Assembly (NCBI RefSeq): GCF_019219025.1
Contig: NZ_JAHUWN010000052.1
Location: forward strand, 1-16,968
Direction: 5' to 3'
DNA: 16,968 bases
From: Bacillus sp. sid0103
Lineage (GTDB): Bacteria > Bacillota > Bacilli > Bacillales_B > DSM-18226
Position numbers and translations under genes: made by a program. The notes beneath the pieces were generated by a model, which saw nothing but the letters and a program-made list of their open reading frames with translations, did not search any database and was not told where the DNA came from. Numbering within the stretch: position 1 is the stretch's first letter; each line of letters opens with the position of its first letter. Positions 7,498 to 14,307 of this stretch are shown here, in pieces.

Positions 7498-7710
7498 ATG
7501 AGCACTTTGGGGGAACGTACGAAAAAGAAACGATTGCCTAGTTGGGTAGCTCTCTTTGTTTTTTTGGTGCTTCTTATAATTTATAGTTGGGAACTTTTTT
7601 CAACTGATTAGACAAATTCTTTAGCAAGACTCCCTAACTTTATTTTGTTTTTACTTGCCAGCATATTAGGGATAATTATTTACTTTCCAAGTAATGACAA
7701 AAAGAAATAG
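7498..7710 (+). pseudogene. Small two-helix membrane protein, interrupted by in-frame TAG
   Basis: From ATG 7498 the frame reads MSTLGERTKKKRLPSWVALF and continues through one hydrophobic helix to STD, then a TAG (7609-7611). The same frame then goes on from TNSLARLP through a second hydrophobic helix to a charged end, NDKKK, and a TAG at 7708-7710. The two halves look like one protein of about 70 codons: basic N-terminus, helix, short loop, helix, lysine tail, loosely like the YfzA-like family, though I cannot confirm this. The Shine-Dalgarno AAAGGAG (7474-7480) is 17 bases from the ATG, too far to work well. Either this is a recent pseudogene or the first 37 codons are still expressed as a one-helix peptide. 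Confidence 0.55.
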
Positions 7711-7826
7711 CCATTGTCAATCCCTTCTTAAGTTTGTTATATTGCGAAAGATTTCACTTAAAGAATTAACTTCCAAATAAGCCAAAATCCCCTCAAATGT
7801 TTTTCAACTACTTGGAATTTTATCTG

Positions 7827-8666
7827 CTAACAATCGTTCACCCGCACCCTCATTTCGATCAGTAATTCTTCTTGTTGATTAAAAGAATCAATGTATATTA
7901 AGGACTCGTATATATCACTGATAACCGTTAATTGATGGAACTCCACATAATGAATTAGTTTTTGTAAGTTTAAAAAATAATCTTCTATTGAAACACTTTT
8001 AAATGTAATACATACGTATTTACCATTTGGAATTTTTGTAACTTCCGTATCATGCATAAGTAAAGAAATCTGTTTATTCGTTAAAACAGGTGTAAATAAA
8101 TATCGATAAGTTACCTCTTTTATATCTTTATAAGGCAGATAGGTGAAAATGGCACCATAACCATTGTTTCGAAATCCTTCTGTTGATGCATCAAATTTCT
8201 TCAATTTACTATATGAAGCATTTAAAATATTTTTCGGATCAATTCCATCTGCCTTTGTCTGTATAATTTGTAATTCATCTTCATACGAAATAAACACTTC
8301 ACCAAGGGGTGGATATTCCATCTGCCGTTGCAATCCCCTTTTAGCATTTGCAATAATTTTTTCGATTTCTACTAGAGATTCTATCTTTTTTCTTACCATT
8401 TTTTCTTGTTCCGTTAAAAAGGCAAAAAAATCATCTCTCTGTAATCCTTGTACTTCCTTCATTTCTTCTAATGGAGTACCAATATATTTTAATGATTTAA
8501 TTAGATCTAGAATGTGAATTTGCGAGTCTTTATAATACCGATAATTCGTTTCCGGGTCGACAAATGCAGGTTTAAATAAGTTGATTTTATCGTAATAACG
8601 AAGGGCCTTAATAGAAATATTCACCAGTTTTGAGACTTCACCTATGGTGTAAAGCTTTTCCTTCAT
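7827..8666 (-). CDS. bmrR: Multidrug-binding transcriptional activator BmrR
   Basis: This MerR-family activator has 279 residues, against 278 for B. subtilis BmrR. The N-terminal winged helix-turn-helix (residues 4-75) contains YTIGEVSKLVNISIKALRYY and YRYYKDSQIHILDLIKSLKY, followed by a dimerising coiled coil (about 76-118). The C-terminal GyrI-like drug-binding domain (about 120-279) carries NASYSKLKKF, FTPVLTNKQIS and the IYESLIYI segment, whose glutamate matches the buried cation-binding Glu253 of BmrR. In the known system, lipophilic cations bind here and the regulator twists the bmr promoter to activate it. Start: the ATG at 8666 has AGGAAG eight bases upstream; an ATG at 8687 has none. 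It follows bmr on the same strand after 88 bases, as in B. subtilis. Confidence 0.93.
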   Translation of the reverse strand: MKEKLYTIGEVSKLVNISIKALRYYDKINLFKPAFVDPETNYRYYKDSQIHILDLIKSLKYIGTPLEEMKEVQGLQRDDFFAFLTEQEKMVRKKIESLVEIEKIIANAKRGLQRQMEYPPLGEVFISYEDELQIIQTKADGIDPKNILNASYSKLKKFDASTEGFRNNGYGAIFTYLPYKDIKEVTYRYLFTPVLTNKQISLLMHDTEVTKIPNGKYVCITFKSVSIEDYFLNLQKLIHYVEFHQLTVISDIYESLIYIDSFNQQEELLIEMRVRVNDC

Positions 8667-8754
8667 TGCTAACACTTCCTTAATCATAGTGTAGTAAAAG
8701 AAGCGTATTCTATTCTGTCATAACAAAGAATGCGAATGAGCTTTTTTTGATTAC

Positions 8755-9918
8755 TTAAGCTGTTCGGTACGCTGGCTCTTTCCAAGCTAGGGTTAACCCA
8801 ATACCTACTGCTAATAAGAATGTCGCAAAATAAAACGGATAGTTCAAGTCGATGTCGAATAAAATTCCGCCAATTATTGGTCCAATTACATTGCCGATAC
8901 TAGTAAACATCGAGTTCATGCCACCAACAAATCCTTGTTCATTGCCTGCAACTTTTGATAAATATGTTGTCACAGCCGGACGCATTATATCAAATCCAAG
9001 AAATACTGTTATCGTAACAAGTAATATCGTAAAGTATGAGTTCACGAGAGTTATTAAAAATACAAGTATCGTCGAGAGAATCAGGCTATATCGTATTAAA
9101 CGAATTTCTCCAATCCATTTCGTAAGACGATCAAATAATGCCACTTGAACAATTGCCCCAACTATACCTCCACCAGCGATCATGATGGCAATATCCTTTG
9201 GTGTAAAACCAAATTTATGATCGGCAAATAGAGAAAATAATGATTCAAAGGCTGCTAGACCAAACTGTGAGATGAAAATAACCATAAAAGAAACAAAATA
9301 CATGGGTGCAAAAATTCGACTAAGCCCTGTTTTTTGCCCTCTTACTTCTATATTTTCAGGATTTCGATCTGGCTCATGAATTAAAATAATGGATAAAATG
9401 GCTGCCGATACACCTAACGCTGCGGCAAAGAAAAATGGTAAGCGAGAACCAATCTCTGCTAAAAAACCGCCAACACCAGGTCCAATAATAAAACCTGTTG
9501 AAATAGCCGCCGACATATAGCCAAGTGCTTTTGCTCGTGTTTCAACTGTTGTCACATCTGCAATTAATGCTGTTACAGCTGGCATAATGAACGCAGCACT
9601 GACACCTCCAAGCATACGGGAGATAAAAAGGACTTCAACCGTTTTTCCAATCCCGAATAAAAACTCTGAAATACTAAATATGATTAGACCTTTAATAATC
9701 ATTCTTTTACGTCCAAATCGGTCTACCCATCGTCCTGCAATTGGTGAGACAACTAATTGTGTGAAGGCGAAAGCAGCTACCATATAGCCCACAACCGATC
9801 CAGATAGATTTAACTCATTCATAATGGAAGGAGTAACTGGAATAACAAGACCAATCCCTAAAAAGACAATGAATAAATTCATCAATACGATAACTAACAT
9901 CATGTTTTGTTTTTGCAT
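8755..9918 (-). CDS. bmr: Multidrug efflux transporter Bmr (MFS)
   Basis: The product is a 12-helix drug:proton antiporter of the major facilitator superfamily, 387 residues, close to Bmr (389) and NorA (388). It keeps the loop 2-3 motif A as GRWVDRFGRKRM (about residues 62-73) and the antiporter motif C as GFIIGPGVGGFLAE (about 140-153). The segments FLGIGLVIPVTP, SEFLFGIGKTVE, PMYF, DHKFGFT, RPAVTTYLSKVAGNEQGF and NSMFTSIGNV agree closely with my memory of B. subtilis Bmr, which exports fluoroquinolones, ethidium, rhodamine and similar cations. AAGGGAG lies nine bases before the ATG. Expression should be driven by the BmrR-type promoter at 9953-9983, and bmrR follows downstream as in the known operon. 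Confidence 0.94.
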   Translation of the reverse strand: MQKQNMMLVIVLMNLFIVFLGIGLVIPVTPSIMNELNLSGSVVGYMVAAFAFTQLVVSPIAGRWVDRFGRKRMIIKGLIIFSISEFLFGIGKTVEVLFISRMLGGVSAAFIMPAVTALIADVTTVETRAKALGYMSAAISTGFIIGPGVGGFLAEIGSRLPFFFAAALGVSAAILSIILIHEPDRNPENIEVRGQKTGLSRIFAPMYFVSFMVIFISQFGLAAFESLFSLFADHKFGFTPKDIAIMIAGGGIVGAIVQVALFDRLTKWIGEIRLIRYSLILSTILVFLITLVNSYFTILLVTITVFLGFDIMRPAVTTYLSKVAGNEQGFVGGMNSMFTSIGNVIGPIIGGILFDIDLNYPFYFATFLLAVGIGLTLAWKEPAYRTA

Positions 9919-9952
9919 GTAGTTCTACTCCCTTCAAAAGCTTACAAAACAT

Positions 9953-9983
9953 AATGTAAAGCCTCCCCCAAGGGGAGAGTCAA
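9953..9983 (-). promoter_or_regulatory. bmr promoter with BmrR operator (19-bp spacer)
   Basis: On the minus strand -35 TTGACT (9978-9983) and -10 TACATT (9953-9958) are separated by 19 bp, the over-long spacing characteristic of MerR-family activated promoters. The spacer holds a GC-rich dyad, CTCCCC-TT-GGGGGAG, within GACTCTCCCC...GGGGGAGGC. It is nearly the same as the known B. subtilis bmr promoter (TTGACT, CTCCCCTAGGAGGAG, TACAGT). This strongly supports activation of the gene by BmrR. Confidence 0.92.
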
Positions 9984-10085
9984 CGAATTTTGAATCATAT
10001 TTTTTGAAGGGAGTGCAAAATTTAGATAAAGGTTGATACAAACTTTGCGAAAACAGCGTATAAAAAATTGGCTCTGTTAAAATTG

Positions 10086-10219
10086 CCTGTTGATTTCCGC
10101 TCCAGGCGCGTACGGTTCGCGGGCGGTCCGGGGAGCCTCCTCGTCGCTGCGCTCCTGCGGGGTCTCCCCTGCCCCGTCCTCCCGCAGGAGTCTTCGCGCC
10201 TGGAACGTAGATCAACAGG
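10086..10219. repeat. GC-rich palindromic Bacillaceae repeat, 134 bp
   Basis: The ends are perfect 9-bp inverted repeats, CCTGTTGAT (10086-10094) and ATCAACAGG (10211-10219). Inside them lie perfect 10-bp arms TCCAGGCGCG (10101-10110) and CGCGCCTGGA (10195-10204), and a third pair CTCCTGCGGG (10152-10161) and CCCGCAGGAG (10181-10190). The element is strikingly GC-rich in an AT-rich setting and would fold into a branched cruciform. I recall close relatives scattered between genes in many Bacillus genomes, but I know no accepted name. It lies between the bmr promoter and the terminator of the next minus-strand gene. Confidence 0.85.
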
Positions 10220-10249
10220 GTGCCAAAATCAACAATAAGCTTTAACATA

Positions 10250-10285
10250 GTCAAAAAATAAAAAACACAACATTTCGTTGTGTTT
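10250..10285 (-). terminator. Terminator of the UPF0316 gene
   Basis: On the minus strand AAACACAAC (10277-10285) pairs with GTTGTGTTT (10263-10271) around the loop GAAAT, followed by a U-rich tail. It starts eight bases after the stop codon. Confidence 0.88.
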
Positions 10286-10293
10286 CCATTCAT

Positions 10294-10803
10294 CTATCGA
10301 AGGCGATCCAATAAGAAACCGCCCTTAAATCTTCTTGGCTCATATGAAATAATAAACGCACTAGGTTCAAACTTTTCCACAGTGGCAATTAGTTCATTTT
10401 CTCTATTTCTCTTTGTCAATATATCCATTCGATACCGTTCACTGTCTCGGCCTTCACCCGTATATAAAGTAACACCAAAGCCATTTTGGCGTAATGTGTC
10501 TATCAAATTATTATTTTTTTCTTGTGTATTAACCGTTACGTTTATATAACCAATAGCTATTTTTTGTTCCAATTTCGTCCCAAGTAAAATTCCCAACCCG
10601 AACCCAACTGCATAAACAACCATTGATACAAAATTTTGATCTCCACCAAATACGAGAGAAAGTCCAAAAACATAAATTAACATTTCTGCAATACCTAATA
10701 TCGATGCTAATGCTGTTATATTTTTAACCAAAAAGATTGTTCGAAGTGTGTAAATAGGTACATAAATCAGTTGTAACAGCAAAATCAAAAGAATCTCTTT
10801 CAC
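10294..10803 (-). CDS. UPF0316 / DUF2179-containing membrane protein (YebE-like)
   Basis: The 169-residue product has three hydrophobic helices in its first half (about residues 3-24, 28-50 and 58-76; the second carries the pattern GIAEMLIYVFGLSLVF). A cytosolic DUF2179 domain follows (about 85-165, with LRQNGFGVTLYTGEGRDSER and FIISYEPRRFKGGFL). This order, DUF5698 then DUF2179, is that of the UPF0316 family, whose B. subtilis member I believe is YebE. The function is unknown; DUF2179 is thought to be a small-ligand or regulatory domain. The start is GTG at 10803 with AGGTG five bases upstream. The gene is monocistronic and ends at a clear terminator. Confidence 0.85.
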   Translation of the reverse strand: MKEILLILLLQLIYVPIYTLRTIFLVKNITALASILGIAEMLIYVFGLSLVFGGDQNFVSMVVYAVGFGLGILLGTKLEQKIAIGYINVTVNTQEKNNNLIDTLRQNGFGVTLYTGEGRDSERYRMDILTKRNRENELIATVEKFEPSAFIISYEPRRFKGGFLLDRLR

Positions 10804-11069
10804 TTTGGCACCTCTATCGTCATTTATAAATTTCTCTCTATTTTATCTTTTTTAATCTAAATAAAATAGTGTTTTTATTCTTATTTACTCACTTCTTTCA
10901 ATCATTTAATTTATGAACCTTTTATTTTTTATTTCCCTTCGTATTTATATCTAAATGAGATGTAAAAACAATTTAATATCTAGTGAGATAGATGTATTTA
11001 TCTTTATTTACACGAATATTAATTTACTGGGAAAGGTTTCATGAAAACCGACGGTTAGGAGGGATGTAC
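10804..11069. other. Divergent intergenic region before the molybdenum hydroxylase
   Basis: This AT-rich region separates the UPF0316 gene from the molybdenum hydroxylase and must hold both promoters; I find no strong -35/-10 pair. Near its right end are two overlapping dyads, GGTTT-CATGA-AAACC (11035-11049) and AACCG-A-CGGTT (11046-11056), just before the AGGAGG ribosome binding site (11057-11062). They could be alternative hairpins in the leader or a regulator site. Confidence 0.45.
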
Positions 11070-13385
11070 TTGGATGTAATTGGAAAAGGGGTCATTCGTA
11101 AAGACGCTTGGGATAAAGTAACAGGAGACGCGAAATACACAGATGATTACCAATCAGTCGGGATGCTTTCTTGTACAAAGGTCATCAGTCCATATGGACA
11201 CGCTAGGATCACTGCGATTGACACGACAGAAGCACTAAAAATACCAGGAGTTAGGGCGATTATCGCAGGAGAACATTTTCCACTTACAGGTGAGACCATT
11301 CGCGACCGTCCGCCAATTGCTGTTGATAAGGTCCGTTACCACGGAGAACCAGTTGCATTAGTTGTCGCTGATACTCCTTCACAAGCAAAGAAAGCAGCTA
11401 ACTTGGTTAAGGTCTCTTATGAATTATTACCTGTAGTAAATTCACCTACACAGGCGTTCCAAAAGAATGCTCCCCTCGTCCATGAGAGGTTAGGCGAATA
11501 TAAAAATGGGAAAGATTCACGCCCGGTTCCGGGAACAAACATTGCAGCACTTACTAAAATTCGCAAGGGCAATATGGAAAAAGGATGGTCTGAGAGTGAG
11601 GTAACAGTAGAAGCAAGCTATTCCTTTGGCCCTTCAGATCATGCCGCAATGGAAACAAGGTGTTCAACTTGTGAGATTTCACGAGAAGGAACAATCAATA
11701 TAATGACCTCATCTCAAGCACCTTATATGGTCAAAACACTGATATCTGAATACTTTGGTGAAGATATAGGGAAAATTGTTGTTCACACGCCGTTTGTTGG
11801 AGGAGGCTACGGTGGAAAAGCAGCCGTTCAGCTTGAAATACTTGCGTACTTAGCATCGAAGGCTGTTGGTGGCCGACCCGTAAAGGTTTTTAATACGCGT
11901 GAAGAGGATATCATTACATCTCCATGTCACATTGGTTTGGATGCAACAGTTAAAATTGGGGCTGACCGTAAAGGGAAAATTAAAGTTATGGAAATCCTTT
12001 ATTTGTGGGATGGGGGTGCTTATTCGGATAAAGCAATTGATGTAACGAGATCTGGGGCAGTCGATTGCACAGGACCCTACAATGTGGAGAATTTATGGTG
12101 TGATTCATACTGTATGTATACCAATCATCCGTATGCCTCCCCATACAGAGGATTTTCTCATTCCGAGCTTTCCTTTGTGATTGAAAGAACAATGGACTTA
12201 CTCTCACAAAAACTACAGAAGGATCCGCTAGAACTTCGTAATATAAATGCAATTAGGCCAGGAAATACAACACCGACAAGGGTTCCTTTAAATAAAAGCA
12301 ATTTAGGGGACTTACCACATTGTATTGAGAAAGTAAAACATTTAATTAAATGGGAAGATGGGCCGATTAAAGAGATAAATGAACGTTTTGTTAGAGTAAA
12401 AGGCGTAAGCTGCAGTTGGAAAACGTCAACGATTGATGCCAACGCTCCCTCCGGTGTTACTTTAACTTTTAATCGAGATGGTAGTATCAATTTAATGTCA
12501 GGCCTTATCGAAATTGGAACTGGAACGAAGACTGTGCTTGCTCAAATTCTCGCCGAGAGACTTAAAATGGATGTCGATAAAATTCATGTCAGAATGGAAG
12601 TTGATACCCAGACCATGCCAGAACATTGGAAGACCGTTGCCAGCAGGGGAACATTTATGGCAGGCAGGGCCACCTTAAATGCCGCAGAAGATGTGATTAA
12701 GCAATTAAAAGAAGTGGCCTCAAGTGTACTAAGAGCACCGAAAGAAGATTTAGAAGTGGCAAATAGTCGGGTGTTTTTGAGGGATGATCCATCCATTGGT
12801 CTCCATTTTAAAGATATTGGATATGGGTATAAGTATCCAAATGGTAACGCTATTGGCGGTCAAATCATCGGCAGAGGGAATTATATTTTACGCCATATAA
12901 CGAAATTGGATCCCGAAACTGGAGCCGGAAAGCCTGGTCCGGAGTGGTCTGTTGCGGCTTATGGAGTAGAGGTAGAATTCGATCGCAAAGATTATTCCTA
13001 TCGACTGGTTAATGCTGCTGCGGTGGTGGATGCTGGCAGGGTGCTGAATGAAAAAACAGCATTAGGTCAGGTTATGGGAGCAATGAGCATGGGGCTAGCA
13101 TTCGCTGGGAGAGAAACATTTTATTTTGATGATTTAGGGAGGGTTTTGAATGCGCAGCTTCGGACGTATCGTCCACTTCGCTATGGAGAGAATCCTAATT
13201 ACTTGGTTGGATTTGTTGAAAACCCACAGATTGATGCACCATACGGAGCTCGTGGAATAGGAGAACTAGGTTTAATGGGAATGCCTGGGGCACTCGGGAA
13301 TGCATTGTCCATAGCAGCTGGTGTTTCGCTTCATAATCTTCCCTTAATTCCAGAATTGATTTGGAAAGCAAAGGAGAAGCAATGA
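11070..13385 (+). CDS. Xanthine dehydrogenase-family molybdopterin-binding subunit
   Basis: The product (771 residues) is the large catalytic subunit of a molybdenum hydroxylase. The first domain (about 1-115, KGVIRKDAWDKVTGDAKYTD) is the aldehyde oxidase/xanthine dehydrogenase a/b hammerhead, followed by the two molybdopterin-binding domains. Visible motifs are GGGYGGKA (244-251), PYRGFSHSE with the active-site-type Arg at 360, and GARGIGELG with the catalytic Glu at about 732. The AYRCSF loop of CO dehydrogenase is absent, so it is not a CoxL enzyme; substrate is open (purine, aldehyde or N-heterocycle). Start: AGGAGG (11057-11062) is seven bases from TTG 11070 but only one base from ATG 11064, so TTG is preferred. 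The FAD and 2Fe-2S subunits normally encoded beside it are missing here. A short ORF overlaps its stop codon. Confidence 0.88.
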   Translation: MDVIGKGVIRKDAWDKVTGDAKYTDDYQSVGMLSCTKVISPYGHARITAIDTTEALKIPGVRAIIAGEHFPLTGETIRDRPPIAVDKVRYHGEPVALVVADTPSQAKKAANLVKVSYELLPVVNSPTQAFQKNAPLVHERLGEYKNGKDSRPVPGTNIAALTKIRKGNMEKGWSESEVTVEASYSFGPSDHAAMETRCSTCEISREGTINIMTSSQAPYMVKTLISEYFGEDIGKIVVHTPFVGGGYGGKAAVQLEILAYLASKAVGGRPVKVFNTREEDIITSPCHIGLDATVKIGADRKGKIKVMEILYLWDGGAYSDKAIDVTRSGAVDCTGPYNVENLWCDSYCMYTNHPYASPYRGFSHSELSFVIERTMDLLSQKLQKDPLELRNINAIRPGNTTPTRVPLNKSNLGDLPHCIEKVKHLIKWEDGPIKEINERFVRVKGVSCSWKTSTIDANAPSGVTLTFNRDGSINLMSGLIEIGTGTKTVLAQILAERLKMDVDKIHVRMEVDTQTMPEHWKTVASRGTFMAGRATLNAAEDVIKQLKEVASSVLRAPKEDLEVANSRVFLRDDPSIGLHFKDIGYGYKYPNGNAIGGQIIGRGNYILRHITKLDPETGAGKPGPEWSVAAYGVEVEFDRKDYSYRLVNAAAVVDAGRVLNEKTALGQVMGAMSMGLAFAGRETFYFDDLGRVLNAQLRTYRPLRYGENPNYLVGFVENPQIDAPYGARGIGELGLMGMPGALGNALSIAAGVSLHNLPLIPELIWKAKEKQ

Positions 13386-13510
13386 AGGATATCCGACGGG
13401 AAGGAGTACAGTTCCATTTGAAGGTCGTCATATATGAGGCCATCCTTTTTCTTAAGCTGACAAACGATCTGAATTATTGGATTGCCAATAAAAAATTTAA
13501 TCATGAATAA
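13382..13510 (+). CDS. Possible 42-residue small protein coupled to the molybdenum hydroxylase
   Basis: The start codon overlaps the hydroxylase stop as ATGA, and AAGGAG lies five bases before the ATG, inside the upstream gene. This is the arrangement of translationally coupled operon genes. The predicted peptide begins MKDIRREGVQFHLKVV, has a moderately hydrophobic middle (YEAILFLKL) and ends NKKFNHE. It has 42 codons and a terminator starts seven bases after its TAA. I do not recognise it, and it does not resemble the beginnings of FAD or iron-sulfur subunits. It may be a genuine small protein or the stub of a lost third gene. Confidence 0.45.
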   Translation: MKDIRREGVQFHLKVVIYEAILFLKLTNDLNYWIANKKFNHE

Positions 13511-13516
13511 AAACTT

Positions 13517-13544
13517 AGAGTTGATAAATAGCTCTATTTTTTTT
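13517..13544 (+). terminator. Terminator of the molybdenum hydroxylase operon
   Basis: AGAGTT (13517-13522) pairs with AGCTCT (13530-13535), including one G-U pair, around a 7-base loop. The run ATTTTTTTT follows (13536-13544). It closes the operon directly after the 42-codon ORF. Confidence 0.8.
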
Positions 13545-13598
13545 GCCATTTTATTTACGTTTGAATCATGCAGAAATAACCAAATAGTTGTGGAACAA

Positions 13599-13636
13599 AT
13601 TCTTATTCAACAAACGGTGCAGGTTAGTTTAAGAAT
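13599..13636. repeat. Dispersed two-hairpin repeat, copy B (degenerate)
   Basis: Outer arms ATTCTTA (13599-13605) and TAAGAAT (13630-13636) enclose AACAAAC-GGTGCAG-GTTAGTT, with one mismatch in the inner arms. It keeps the TTATT lead and the GGCAG-like centre (GTGCAG) of the family, but the first hairpin is not obvious; the operon terminator lies 55 bases upstream. Confidence 0.6.
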
Positions 13637-13696
13637 GAATGAAAGGAATTTGTTGTAAATATATTGGTGATAAAGCCTAAATTGTGGTGGTGTACA

Positions 13697-14017
13697 ATGA
13701 AAAATATTCCAAGTTTATTACCTTTTATTTTCCTTTTGATTGTTACAGCTTGTGGTGGTCCTTTTTCAACCACAACTTCCGAATTGTATATAGTAAAAAA
13801 AGCACATTCAAAGGATTATGAAAAAGCCTGGATAATTGCATTTGACCCCAACAGTATTACAGGTAAAAAGGAAATAAAAATTATGGTCAATGAACCAATG
13901 GTGTGGAACTTGATCGAGGTTAATAAAACTTATCTTACAACTTACTCGAAGGAAGGAGATAATCCTTGGGTTTTAGAGGAAATTGCACATCGTGGTGACG
14001 ATGATACCATAAGATGA
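13697..14017 (+). CDS. Small putative lipoprotein
   Basis: The product has 106 residues. The N-terminus MKNIPSLLPFIFLLIVTACG is a type II signal peptide with lipobox VTAC, so Cys19 would be lipidated and the mature protein would be about 88 residues on the outer face of the membrane. The mature part contains ELYIVKKAHSKDYEKAWIIA and ends NPWVLEEIAHRGDDDTIR, resembling small Bacillus lipoproteins of unknown function that I cannot name. The ATG at 13697 is chosen because the signal peptide starts there; a longer frame from 13664 adds an 11-residue tail without purpose. The ribosome binding site is weak (GGTGG). It stands alone between two copies of the dispersed repeat. Confidence 0.7.
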   Translation: MKNIPSLLPFIFLLIVTACGGPFSTTTSELYIVKKAHSKDYEKAWIIAFDPNSITGKKEIKIMVNEPMVWNLIEVNKTYLTTYSKEGDNPWVLEEIAHRGDDDTIR

Positions 14018-14076
14018 AAAAATTATTTAATAAGTTTTATTAAACTAACTGAAGGGTGCTTGAATTTATGAATATT

Positions 14077-14124
14077 GGCTGCTGCGGCAGCTTTTTCTTA
14101 TTCGACTAACGTGGCAGGTTAGCT
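14077..14124. repeat. Dispersed two-hairpin repeat, copy C
   Basis: The first hairpin, GCTGC (14078-14082) with GCAGC (14087-14091), is followed by five T. TTATT and then the inverted pair CTAAC (14106-14110) and GTTAG (14118-14122) around GTGGCAG make up the second. The order and spacing match copies A and D. It is 60 bases past the lipoprotein stop and could act as its terminator. Confidence 0.7.
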
Positions 14125-14159
14125 GTACAAGTTATAAATTTAATGGTTTAAAGTTATAG

Positions 14160-14194
14160 AGCATTTCTTTGAATGAGGAATGCTTTTTATTTTT
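14160..14194 (+). terminator. Rho-independent terminator
   Basis: AGCATTTC (14160-14167) pairs with GGAATGCT (14177-14184), with one G-U pair, around a 9-base loop, followed by TTTTTATTTTT. It separates the lipoprotein region from the DUF2975 operon. Confidence 0.82.
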
Positions 14195-14212
14195 GCTTAA
14201 AACAAAAAGATT

Positions 14213-14275
14213 CAATAAAAATTTTATTCAAATTAATAAAAATTTATTGTAAATCAATAAAATATACATTAAAAT
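14213..14275 (+). promoter_or_regulatory. DUF2975 operon promoter covered by three phased 21-bp repeats
   Basis: Three consecutive 21-bp units begin at 14213, 14234 and 14255. Each has the form (C/T)AATAAAA, an AT-rich centre, and a final AAAT, and each is a near-palindrome of type AATAAA...TTTATT. The sigma-A promoter TTGTAA (14247-14252), 17-bp spacer, TAAAAT (14270-14275) lies within units 2 and 3. Repeats two helical turns apart over a promoter suggest co-operative operator sites. The XRE regulator encoded second in the operon is the obvious candidate, by inference. Confidence 0.6.
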
Positions 14276-14307
14276 CAAAATCAACATAAATAAGTGAGGT
14301 GCTTTTT

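Noticed and set aside
7711..7826. Terminator after bmrR
   Set aside because: No stem followed by a U-run could be found on the minus strand; the TTGACA-like sequence at about 7716-7721 has no matching -10.
9934..10293. 119-codon minus-strand frame
   Set aside because: Its centre is the translated GC-rich palindromic repeat and its ends overlap the bmr promoter and a terminator; not a gene.
10992..11069. Extended N-terminus of the molybdenum hydroxylase from ATG 10992
   Set aside because: It has no ribosome binding site, adds residues unlike the family, and the family homology begins at DVIGKGVIRKDAWDKVTG just after AGGAGG.
11986..12490. Minus-strand frames inside the molybdenum hydroxylase gene
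   Set aside because: They are antisense shadows of a well-supported gene with no initiation signals.
14068..14109. 13-codon ORF starting with MNIGCCG
   Set aside because: It lies across the dispersed repeat copy C, has no ribosome binding site, and is a product of the GCTGCTGCGGCAGC hairpin.
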